From Pythium myriotylum (lineage: Eukaryota; Oomycota; Peronosporomycetes; Pythiales; Pythiaceae): DNA of 64,000 nt. The stretch lies in the NCBI GenBank assembly GCA_023091665.1, contig JALJCQ010000022.1:1405530-1469529 (forward strand), written 5' to 3'. This document shows, piece by piece, positions 28,259 to 37,518 of this stretch. The notes beneath the pieces were generated by a model. That model ran no database searches. It was not told the DNA's origin and worked only from the letters and a program-made list of their open reading frames with translations. Position 1 is the stretch's first letter. Each line of letters begins with the position of its first letter. The position numbers were made by a program, and so were the translations under genes.

Positions 28259-29935
28259 CTAATCGCACCCGGAGCCGCCAGCAATAACGAGGCATGACGT
28301 TGACGGATAAATGGACATGACGTTGGTCATGATTGCCCACGCGAAGAGAAAAAATGCGAGCACGATCGAGAGCACACCAGCGACAAAACTCGCGCTGCCC
28401 TCTCGCTTCATCGCTTGAGTCTCCGCCTTTTGGCGTGGTAGCAGCAAGACAAAGACGAGTGATGCAAGTTGAAGTGCGTACTGGCAGAGATAGGCATATG
28501 TGACCTGCATGCGAACATCTCGGTCATCGGCCTGTAGCCTCTCCATACCAATGGCGAAGTTTGCGTCGATATTTTTGGTGATGACTCCAGCGAAAGGCGA
28601 CGAGAGCGACGCAGCTGAACCCATGAGCCCGTACACGATGGCTTCGTTCCCAACCTCAATGACCTCCACCATGCAAAACGTCGCGACGATGAAGGCAAAG
28701 TTTGTCGGCACCTGCTCAATCAAAGGTACGCCAAGCCAAAACCATTGGCTGCGATAGATATCCCAAATCGTAAAGAAGGTCGGAAAGCAGTCGATAAGAA
28801 CGACTGCGACTTGGCAGATAACGATGATCAGCCGCCAGTTCCAGTTGAGGCCGTGCTTGGAGACGAACATGAGTGACAGAGCAGACATCAAGAATGGCAG
28901 AGTCGAAGCAACGCTGCTGTTGACCGGTTCAACCTTGGCCCAGAGACTGCGGATTGGGAGTGATGCTGTGACACTGACGTTTGAGAACATGTTTCGAAAG
29001 AGCTGGAATGCAAGCACGCGGTAGACTACTTTCATCTGCATAAATTTGAAAAGCCGAGCGGATTCTTTTCGAATCGACAGGCGTGAAGTCTTGACCTCAG
29101 TGATGTTGAACCACGAAGACACGGTCGTCGCAGCAGAAACCGCGGCGCAAATACCCATCAACCCGCTGACACCGATGGAATGCTTGAACGTGCCACCGAA
29201 ATCGGCGCTGTTGAGTCCAAAGCCGACAAGTGACGAGGCACCGACCATGCCAACGTCGGTCGAGACCCAAATGAAGGTCTGCAGGCGGCCTCGGGTGTGC
29301 TCAGGCTCACACTGCGATAACTCAACCATGATGCCTCCAGCAGCAGTCGAGGCGACGACCATGCCCAAGTTGGCAATGACAATTAGCCAGAGAAAACTTC
29401 GCCCAGTCAACGGCGCGCTGGTGTTGAAAGTCGCGACGATCTCCGGAGAGAGAGCTGTCGGGTCCACGAAAGCGTAAGTTGGATCGGGATAATATGGGTC
29501 GCCGGTTGGCATCATGGTCATCGCCAGGCAGCAAACCGTGCAGAGAAGCCACCCGATAACCATGTATGGTCGGCGGCGGAAGCCAAATATCGGGTAACAG
29601 TCTCACAATATGCCGAAGAAGACCTTGAGTGTGTAGGGTAGCGACAGCATAACCATTGCCGAAGTCGTCTCTACGCCAGACATCCGCAAGTAATTGTTGA
29701 GAAATGGGTAGATGACCATATACAACACGGTGTACACGAGCCCGGATGAGGCGTACTGCACTTGGAGGCCTAGAAGCTCCTTTGAAAAAGCATCCGGCGC
29801 ATTTCCTTCCCGGAGCGCGCCGCCGTTGGGCTTGGATGGCGTGTCACCCGAGTGGTAGGCAGGTGAGGAGTCGACGGGTCCACGGCTTCCCTTGCGGCTT
29901 GCTGAAATTCGCTCGTAGAGATCAGACGGCTTCAT
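28259..29935 (-). pseudogene. Folate-biopterin-type MFS transporter with one in-frame stop
   Basis: From ATG 29935 (MKPSDLYERISASRKGSRG) the frame runs 110 codons to a TGA at 29603-29605. It continues in the same frame to 28259 with a full set of membrane spans, 559 codons in total including the internal and final stops. The stop interrupts the conserved cytoplasmic loop signature just before DCYPIFGFRRRPYM, where the family normally has a small residue followed by D. All else is intact (SGVETTSAMVMLSLPYTLKV; VELSQCEPEHTRGRLQTF; SSPFAGVITKNID). One substitution explains it. Either the gene is a very young pseudogene, or the base is a sequencing error. Family members carry folates, pterins or related compounds in protists and plants; the substrate here is unknown. 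Confidence 0.75.
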
Positions 29936-30309
29936 CGGAGTGGAGAAGAATGCAGAATGGCAATTCACAAATCGAAGTGGAGGCTGAGGTGGGCTCGGGT
30001 AACTTGCCACCGACGATACAGACTGATCTTCTTGGCCTTTCAACAATTGCGAAAGCTTCCACTTGACAACATACAATCAGCGACGCTGACAGCGTGGCAG
30101 TTCCTGAACTCAGACTTCTCAGACTCGCTTCACTGAACGTCAGCATGACCGAATGCACCTTCAGTACCTAGGGAGGAAACTGTCGAGTCGCTCGCGAGCG
30201 GTACCCTAGTTGTGGCTGCGACGACCGTTGAGAAGGAGTCAAGGGATACGTCGTTGACCGCGCGTATGGCAACGTGCAATTGCGCTATCTGTCAACGAGC
30301 AGCAGTACA
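29936..30309. other. Intergenic upstream of the transporter
   Basis: 374 bp between the transporter start and the inner boundary of inverted duplication arm 2. No gene or notable repeat was seen. Confidence 0.45.
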
Positions 30310-30341
30310 AGTTGGATGCTATTAGGATGTTATCGTGAGAA

Positions 30342-32104
30342 TCACGTGTCGTCAGGGTTCGAACCATCTCGCTGACTAAGGAATGCATTTGCGTTCGTTG
30401 AGGCCCGGAGGGCACTCGTGCGAGCAACGTACGGGCTCACGAGCCGACGGTCCACATGATTGAGCCCGTGACGGGAACGGAAAAAGAAAGCTTGGAGCCG
30501 GTTCACATCGCTTCTCGTTGACGCTGACACCTGTGCGCCACTCACGAGCTCGTCCAAGTTCCGACCCATCGCCAAGCCTATTCTTGAGACGGTTGTTTCG
30601 ACGTCAAGACCAAACATGAAGAAAGCGTTGGCACCGACCGTGACGAACTTGCTCTCCACCAGCGCGACACGGTCAGCGAGCGGGGTCTCGCAACCGCTCA
30701 ACTCAGTGCCCGCAGGTCGTAAGTTTGGCTCAACAACTTCAAACAAGGCGTCGCGCTGCACGGCTTCAAGGTATTCGCCCTTCGACCACGCCGATAGCTG
30801 TAGCTCCATGATGCTGCGGACTTCTTGACGAGGCTCATCGGCGGTGACTTCAAAAACCGACTCGACGAGCGGCAACCGAGTCGGTGCTACACCGTCCACG
30901 TCCACTCTTGCAGGTAGTCGCGTTGTTCCGCACGGATCGTACATCGGCATAGCAGAGACCATGGAGTCACACAGACTAGTCGACGGCGGATCTTGTCACC
31001 TGACCACCAAACGACAAACGGAGCATAGGCCTCTATACTGCCGTGATCTGATTCCTCATAGCCGTCGAAGAAGACAATCGTCGGCCGAGAGCAGCACGAG
31101 TCGAGTAAGTTGGCTACGCCTGACATGAAGGCAGATTCATTTCTCAGAACCGAGTCTCCGTCCCATTTGGTGCAGCGGTGCGTGCAAAGCCACCCGCCGC
31201 CAGCGTAGTGGAGCCAAACTACGTCCCACTGAGCTCGATCGATCAGCGTCGAGGCAAACGCGAACACGGCAGCCGTTTTGCCCGATCCAGGGGACCCAAC
31301 GACGTACACGAGTGCATTCGACTCGATGCAGCAGCGCTGGAGATCTCTCCACAACATCAGAACCTGTTGACGGCAGTACAACATCACATCGCCCTCCAAT
31401 CTTCGGCTGATGCCCGGCCACCTTACACAGCTCTGCGGGATCCGTACCGTACGATCCGCCCAGTCCACAGAGACCAGGGGGCTTGGCATCAACTCTCGAA
31501 TCCAACGGTTCAATCCGTATTCAAACTTCTCGTCGTCGAGTGCCACGATCAACGGACGCTCCTTGGAGTAATCGCGCCTCAGCACAAGCGGGAGCACGGA
31601 GTCGTGAAGGCAAATATGCTGCGCGTAATCTTCAGACGACGCAAAGATATTGATCGACTTCGTCCACATGTTCGTTCCGAGTACTTTTGATTCTTGAAGG
31701 TCTGACTTGAGGGCTCTTACAGTCGTGGTCGTACTTATTGATACGCTTGCAGGCCATTTGATCTCTCGTCCATTCAAATCGATGAGGCAGACGTGATGAA
31801 GATACTCTTTGACTCTCTCGTGGTTTGACGGCACCACGGCGATCAGCGGACTCTGTAGGGATTCGCCAACGCCCATGAGGTCTGCTAAGGCGGCACAAGA
31901 GTTCAGCGGGGTCTTGGCGTCTCGTTGTTGAAGACATGAGTAGATGGTGATGGCAAGGTGGCCGATCCCACCGAGTTCTGTGGAGTGTTTTTCAAAGATC
32001 AGTTGCTGTAGGTCGCCCACAGAGGCGTCTGCTGGAGCGAGGAAGTGGTCCGGACCAGCGAGGAAGACGCCGTCGGTGTCGAGCAGCACGACGAGGCAGT
32101 TCAT
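30342..32104 (-). pseudogene. Crinkler/RHS-like P-loop NTPase, frameshifted copy 2
   Basis: This is the counterpart of the intact gene at 7028-8803. The ATG at 32104 gives a frame that runs to 30887. At about 30963 one T of GTGACTTCC in copy 1 is missing (GTGACTCC), which shifts the frame. The rest of the protein resumes at 30962 in another frame (MVSAMPMYDPC) and ends at 30342. The Walker A motif here is GSPGSGKT, and an in-frame indel changes the stretch after WPGISR. The front 400 residues could still be made as a truncated header-plus-NTPase protein. The frameshift needs read-level confirmation, but other substitutions show the copy is genuinely distinct. Confidence 0.8.
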
Positions 32105-32432
32105 GGTTGAGTCGAGATGAGAACGAGAATGCCGAAGGTTGTGGTGTGCGAGAGGTGAGTGAAAAGTGAAAGGTGGGCACGGATAAATGCGAGGGGTGAG
32201 GATGGGCTTTGACCAAGACTGGGATTGTTGATTTTGGGTCAATATTGATTCAGACAACAATATTGATCTCTCTTGAACTGGACCTCAACTTCAGGGCCCT
32301 TTCTTTGTTAGAAAAACTGTTCTATGCACACCGAATACCTGTGCATAAAAATCCACCCTGAACTCAGGTTTGAAGAACGTAACCCGACGAACCGAATCTT
32401 CTTGTTGCATGGATGGGAAACTCCTGTACTTC

Positions 32433-34310
32433 CTAGTTGATGTGGATACGACGCACGTGGCGGCCGTCCAATTTCATAGCTGTGCGAGCATGGATGAGCG
32501 ACACGTTGTCGGCAAACACGTACTCGCCCTTGGTCCACGCGTGCGAGTAGCAGTACTTGGGGTCGTAAAGCTTGGGCACCAGAAGGCTCTCAACATACTC
32601 GGCGACCTCATCAATCTTGCCCTCTCCCGGCTCAAAGCCCAGGGATCGTACGGTCATCGGCGTGGTCTTGGATTTGTCCGCTCCCCATGGCTCGTGGTAG
32701 CGTAAAATGTCTTTGCCAGTCACTTGGTGCTTCATGATCACGGGCGAGACATGCGACAACTCGTGGTAGTCAAAGATACCGGCGTTATACACGAGCGTGA
32801 TCTCGCTAAGACGCTTCCGCTCGTCCTCAGACAGATCCGCGAGGATGGCGTTGGTGTAGGCGAAGAGCGTGCGTCCAGACTCCTCCGGCTTGTGGTCGGG
32901 ACCTGCGGGATAGGCCTCCACGCAGTGGAAGAGCTGGTACAGCGAGACATCCCCGAGCTCTGTGGCGTCCGGGTGCTTCTTCTTGAAGAGACCGTCGAAG
33001 TGCATGGGCATCGCCTCGAGCGTCTGCGCGCTCAGTTTGGTGTCGACAGTGTGCTTGAGCTCGAAGACGCTGCCCCAGGGCCAATAGACGACTTCGCCCA
33101 TGCGGGCCGACGCCTCCTCGAGCTCTTTCGCATCATGCTGATGGAATCCCTGTAGACTTACGACGCCATGTACGCAAATCACAGCACGTAGGCTCTCTAC
33201 AGGCACATCCATCAGCGTGGGTGGTGTGTACGTCTCAGTCGCATCGGCTGGCGCGCGAGCTTTAATCACGAGATGTAGCCGTTCGTGGATAAACTCGACG
33301 TTTAGCGCCTTCCACGGCGCATAGAGGTCAGGTGTCTTTTCCTTGAAACCCCATGCTCGGCCACGATGGTACACGAGCTCATACTTGGTCTTGTCGACGC
33401 TCGCGAGATCTGTCGTGTGGACTGTGCCGTCGAGGTCTTCACAGATGACCGAGTGCCAGGGCGTACGAGGGATGCCGTGTTTGTTCTGTGGGATCAGCCG
33501 CACGCCAAACTTGGGGCCAGCGTTGTCGTACAAATGGATTGAGAGGCGTACGGCGTGTGGGTAGACTTCTCCCGCGAGCGTCGAGAACACAACGTTTCGC
33601 TCCATCATTCGCTTGGCGATCTCGCCGATGCGTTTGGACGCAGCGCTAGACGACATGGTCACCCACTTCGGGGCTAGATCCTTCTTGAGAAACTTGCGGA
33701 AGGAGCAGTAGGTGAGCCGGAGGCCGTCGTCCGACTTGATGCGCGTGTCGATATCGATGTCGTCGATGCCGAACCGCTTTGAGAGCTCACCAATCGGATC
33801 GGCTGATGTGGTGTAGTTCTCAAGGCCGTCAAAGCGAATGTGCGAGTGTCCGGCCTCATCGGCCATCGCGCGAAGTTCCCGTTTGTACGCGAGCAAGTCG
33901 TCGTGAGAGACACCAAGAAGGTCGTTGAAGACGCGGCCGTCGCTGAAGATCGTCACGAGGCACCCAGGAGGGTACGCTTGTTCCACGGCGACCGCAAGTT
34001 TCTCCAGGCGCTCGAGCGCGATCTCTTCGCCTCGGTCAGGTAGGTGACCGAGCACCTTCTCGTCGCGGTTGGGCGACTTGAACGGGAACGCCGGTAGAAC
34101 GAGATTGATCGGTTCGCCTCGTGCAATGACAGTTTCCAGTGTTTTCGCGAGGTGCTTTTTGCCCTTCGTCTCGAAAAGGTCAAGACTAGGATCTTCGTAC
34201 GAACTCTGGAGAGGAGCGAGTTCCCTGAGGAAGTGGGCGACGACAGCGCTGGCGTCATTGGGAGCCAGCATAGTGGAGTTCTTGGGCGAGGCGTGAGCGT
34301 TTGGAGCCAT
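32433..34310 (-). CDS. Isocyanide synthase (PvcA/Dit1-like) fused to TauD/PvcB-like oxygenase, copy 2
   Basis: The protein has 625 residues from ATG 34310, placed just after the conserved Inr at 34344-34363. It is a full-length duplicate of the gene at 2919-4796, with about a dozen conservative substitutions after the start (for example FGIDDIDIDT for FSFDDIDLDT, and AYTNAIL for AHTNAIL). All isocyanide synthase motifs and the oxygenase H-x-D...H triad are kept. Conservation of both reading frames, while the neighbouring P-loop copy has broken, suggests either selection on both or a very recent or conversion-maintained duplicate. Both copies share the same core promoter and so may be expressed together. 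It is the copy nearer the telomere, next to transposon-rich DNA. Confidence 0.88.
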   Translation of the reverse strand: MAPNAHASPKNSTMLAPNDASAVVAHFLRELAPLQSSYEDPSLDLFETKGKKHLAKTLETVIARGEPINLVLPAFPFKSPNRDEKVLGHLPDRGEEIALERLEKLAVAVEQAYPPGCLVTIFSDGRVFNDLLGVSHDDLLAYKRELRAMADEAGHSHIRFDGLENYTTSADPIGELSKRFGIDDIDIDTRIKSDDGLRLTYCSFRKFLKKDLAPKWVTMSSSAASKRIGEIAKRMMERNVVFSTLAGEVYPHAVRLSIHLYDNAGPKFGVRLIPQNKHGIPRTPWHSVICEDLDGTVHTTDLASVDKTKYELVYHRGRAWGFKEKTPDLYAPWKALNVEFIHERLHLVIKARAPADATETYTPPTLMDVPVESLRAVICVHGVVSLQGFHQHDAKELEEASARMGEVVYWPWGSVFELKHTVDTKLSAQTLEAMPMHFDGLFKKKHPDATELGDVSLYQLFHCVEAYPAGPDHKPEESGRTLFAYTNAILADLSEDERKRLSEITLVYNAGIFDYHELSHVSPVIMKHQVTGKDILRYHEPWGADKSKTTPMTVRSLGFEPGEGKIDEVAEYVESLLVPKLYDPKYCYSHAWTKGEYVFADNVSLIHARTAMKLDGRHVRRIHIN

Positions 34311-34343
34311 GAGCACCAGTTGAGAGAGGATCTGGGCGCAAGG

Positions 34344-34363
34344 GCTGGAATTGCAGAATGAGC
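34344..34363 (-). promoter_or_regulatory. Oomycete Inr/FPR core promoter of copy 2
   Basis: Reverse-strand GCTCATTCTGCAATTCCAGC is identical to the element at 2866 and lies about 35 bp upstream of the ATG at 34310. Confidence 0.85.
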
Positions 34364-35232
34364 TTTCAATCGAAAGCGGAAGCACGGGCACTCGGTTAGA
34401 GGGGCAGGGGGCCATTCCCGTCCAGTAGCGGCGCCTCGAGCCAGTCTGAGAAGAACCACCCATGAGCTGTCATACACTTGGGAGTGGGTGACTAACGCCC
34501 AATATATGTTTTCTAGACGAGCAGGCTTGTCTGCTTCATTCGAGCCGACAACGATCCCGAGATTGTAAACCGTATGCTGGGATGGCACCAAACACTGTAC
34601 GTTAGGAGATTGGAGACGCAGTGTCAGACGACGATTCGTTGAGGCACTCTTGACAACAAGACGCCAATCGTCTCGCAGGTGTCCTTATGACCAGCGTCAC
34701 ACGAGAAAGGTCTTCTGGTCTGAAGACTAATGTTGACTATCCAAACAAATCCAACTAAGTGGATGAGGGTGGTTCTGGTCTTCTGTGGGGATAAACGGTT
34801 GTGAAACAGCGATTTGCTTACTCCATTGAAAGAAAACGGCAACTACGAGTCAAGCAGTAACGCGTATCGATGGATGCGCCACACTCTGCCTCCTCTGCTT
34901 GACTCCTTTGCCATCCACTAAAGGGACTCATCACCTGGTGCACATAGGCCCGAAGTGGCCGGATCCCATCTCGTAAACGACATAGCATTGGTGATCTTTC
35001 TTTGCCTGACACCAAAGCAAATCCCCACAGCCGAACGGAGCGCTGGTCGCAATCACTGTATTGAAAATCAATTGTTGCATGTACCGCCTTTGTTGTGCAA
35101 GGTGGTCGGAAAGTAAAGGCGACATTCGAGTCACTAAAATATCCGAGCACGAGTCAGATACATAAGCTCAATCGCTCCACCTCGACCACGTTGAAGTAGG
35201 CGGCTCCAAAGGCGTTATCCTTCGACTCCTAC
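34364..35232. other. Noncoding arm 2 flank
   Basis: 34364-34860 is closely similar, in reverse, to 2320-2865; the match decays toward 35080. Short frames occur (FGCGDLLWCQAKKDHQCYVV on the minus strand) but no domain is recognised. The block may be an old repeat. Confidence 0.5.
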
Positions 35233-35573
35233 GCATGCGGCACCCGCCGCGCCGCCCTCATCTGTCGTCTCTACGACCAAGCTCGCACCCAAGCCGACCG
35301 CCTCGGCATATGCCGTTGGCATCAACTCCCACGATCGGAGCTCACGATGGCGAACGTGCTGACCACCTACGCGATGGATTCGCGGACCAGCACGCACTCC
35401 AATCGCTCTACTTCGCTCGACGGCCATTCTGACCTTCGTCACATGCTCGCTACAGACCTGCGTCCGTGGTGGTCCATCTAGACCGACTGCGTTGAGCGCT
35501 AGCAGGACCTACAACAAGCTATTAGGATTCACCTCGTTCACTTCAATAGACTTCATTTGCATCGTCATCAAAA
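35233..35573 (+). mobile_element. LINE 3' end remnant: RNase H C-terminus plus tail (copy 2)
   Basis: The frame at 35233-35481 reads RLYDQARTQADRLGI to DLRPWWSI, homologous to the end of the minus-strand copy at 36008-36388. The stop is at 35479-35481, followed after 37 bp by CTATTAGGATTCAC and the family tail to about 35573. It is 5'-truncated, as is usual for LINE copies. It lies tail to tail with copy 3. Confidence 0.65.
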
Positions 35574-35926
35574 TGATAAGCACAAAACCTGCGTCGTCAC
35601 CATCATCGTTGCCAACATGGACGTGTAATTAGTTCCAAAATACTTCCATCCTTCGACGACGATGTCAACATTGTCGCCACGTCACGCAGTAGTATTCAGC
35701 TGATCTAATTAGTAAGATGCGGGTCGATTTGACGCTGAATAGACCAACTGCCGAAACAGTAACACATACTATGCAGATACAGTGCGCCGTTAGTTCAACC
35801 TCGTCGTCGCTGATGATGAAAGTTTTCATCGATTGTGTTGGCAACGAAGAATCCATCTTCGCTGGCGAGCGACTTTCCGGAATCAAGCGCTAATAGTAGG
35901 GAACGAGTATCCCAAGTGCAACACTG
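35574..35926. other. Spacer between two tail-to-tail LINE ends
   Basis: No gene recognised; about 350 bp of AT-richer sequence with a short minus-strand frame (35886-35665) lacking motifs. Confidence 0.4.
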
Positions 35927-36388
35927 AGAGATGATGATGCAATGGAGTCTATTGAGTTCAACCATGGTGAATCCTAATAGCTTGTGAGGTCTTGGGTCAC
36001 TGTCCTGCTAATTCTCAGCGTGCTCGGCCCAAGTGGACCACCACGGACGCAGGTCAGCGGCAAGAAGTTCTCGTAGGGCGGAGTGGCCTTCGAGAGACGT
36101 GGGGTGAGTGGCTTCTGTGCTGGTTTGCGAATCGATCGCATGATTGACCAGCGCTATCGCCATCGAATTTGATGCGCACAATTGATGGGCCCAGCGATGG
36201 ATGCCAAGACCGTCGGCGAGAGTGCGTGCCTGGTCATAAAGGCGTCGCAGCGCGGGGCTATGCGGCGGTTGAAGCTGACGGAGCAAGACAGCGTTGGAGC
36301 CGCCAACTGCAACGTCGTTGATGCGGAGGGAGAGGGTTGCCTGCAGGCCCGCAAGGAGGCCTTGGTAGGCCGCTTGATTGGAGGTCGT
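35927..36388 (-). mobile_element. LINE 3' end remnant (copy 3), RNase H half downstream of the Gypsy insertion
   Basis: On the minus strand the frame from 36388 reads TTSNQAAYQGLLAGLQATL through LYDQARTLADGLGI to DLRPWWSTWAEHAEN, with a stop at 36008-36010. The family tail is at 35980-35927. Together with 42337-42610 it forms one RNase H domain cut in two by the Gypsy element. Catalytic positions are lost: the Glu of the NxAEY motif is Ala and the final AD is AI. The domain is therefore dead even apart from the insertion. Confidence 0.7.
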
Positions 36389-36412
36389 GGGGGGGGGGGG
36401 GGGGGGGGGGGG

Positions 36413-36898
36413 TCACAGAAGTGGGGTACTGGGCTCCTGGTGACAAGTACGCGGGCTGGCTGGCTGGGTGGTTGGCTTGGTCTTGGACGAGGCTAGTCGA
36501 GGCTAGTTGAGGCTAGTTGACTTGAGAGCAAGTTGAGAAGTGAGATCGATGTTAGAGTTTGTTTTCCTATCCTCTGTGTGGGCCTCTAGGGTGCTCTGTG
36601 CCTAGATGTCGTCTGTCCTAGATACCTTACTTTCAGTATCCAAAGTTAGCTATGTCAACTAATATGTAAGCCCTCCTACAATCTCTTGAATACAGTATGC
36701 ATAGTCACTACGTCATCACCAATGTGTTGCAGCCGGGTCAGCATCACCCATTACTCTCGGGATGCTTTTACACCACCCAGTGCATAATCCTTCCAGGACT
36801 AATCGTAGTAACTTAGTTCCAGTATAATATACTGAAACCAAATCAAGGTCGTTGCCTAACCCTTCTGACGCGAGCCATTCTTTTCTGGCTGCGTCACA
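36413..36898 (-). repeat. LTR (3' LTR in element orientation)
   Basis: 486 bp, identical by eye to 41840-42325. It includes a short TAGTCGAGGCTAGTTGAGGC tandem (about 36494-36520). The chromodomain reading frame terminates inside it, at 36856. Confidence 0.92.
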
Positions 36899-37518
36899 TG
36901 ACCTCCCTTCGAGAGAAGGCCCCCCTGCACAGACTTCCAGGATGCTTCGATGAGACTTGGAATCTGCTTCAGGTTTTCAACGGGTTCCCATGTGGCTTGA
37001 CGTCTTGATTCTCCGAGCCAGTGTATCTTGTACTGGTCTCTTCCACGAATCTTCCGATGCCCAATGACAGCTTCGATGAGTTGTCCTTCAGTAATGCCGT
37101 CCGCAAGCAAAACCTTCGTAGTCTGCTGTTTGCGTTTGTTATCCTTCATATACGGCTTGAGCAAAGATGTGTGGAAAACGGGATGGATACGAAGATCCTT
37201 CGACATGGCAAGTTCATACGAATATTGATGGACTTTCTTCACGATGGGGCAGGGTCCGATAAATCTTGGTGCCAATTTGCTTGTCGATGCGAAGCCTTTG
37301 TGGCGAATGTCAAGATTCTTGCCGTCGAGTAGCACGAGTTGACCAACTTCAAACTCTTGATGCAGGTGATTCTTGTCATAATACGACTTCATACGCTCTT
37401 GTGCTTCACTAATTGCATCTTTTGCCTTCTTCAAAAACACTTCTTGTCGAAGCAAGAATGTCTGCGCAGCCTTATCCAACTTTTTGAATCCTGGGTCTGC
37501 AGCAATATCGTCTGCCAT
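36856..37518 (-). pseudogene. Gypsy integrase C-terminus plus chromodomain (shifted frame)
   Basis: This frame continues the integrase after the pol frame is lost near 37530. In the tract GGCTATGTCCATACATGG one base is missing relative to a continuous GYVPYMADD reading. It contains the SH3-like integrase tail (VGQLVLLDGKNL, FIGPCPIVKKV) and a chromodomain (IEAVIGHRKIRGRDQYKIHW, TWEPVENL) that in chromoviruses directs insertion to heterochromatin. Its last residues are encoded by the LTR. Confidence 0.85.

Larger units (their letters stand above)
30310..35080 (-). repeat. Inverted segmental duplication, arm 2
   Basis: This is the reverse-oriented counterpart of 2100-8835. It holds the frameshifted P-loop gene, the second isocyanide synthase-oxygenase and the shared upstream noncoding block. 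It lacks the pogo-like element and so preserves the empty TA site near 32312. At the inner end the match stops about 30 bp past the P-loop gene stop (GATAACATCC is shared). At the outer end it fades near 35000-35100. Confidence 0.9.

Noticed and set aside
29603..29605. TGA in the transporter as a selenocysteine codon.
   Set aside because: The family does not use selenocysteine and I see no downstream SECIS-like structure. A nonsense mutation or base error is simpler.
35515..35986. A 470-bp MITE with CTATTAGGATTCAC inverted ends.
   Set aside because: Each end lies directly after an RNase H C-terminus, and a third copy of the same tail occurs at 2008 without an inverted partner. Two LINE 3' ends placed tail to tail explain it better.
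36389..36412. Poly-G runs as G-quadruplex regulators.
   Set aside because: At this site and at 42326 they flank a retrotransposon and are most simply the expanded target tract. Their lengths are also technically unreliable.
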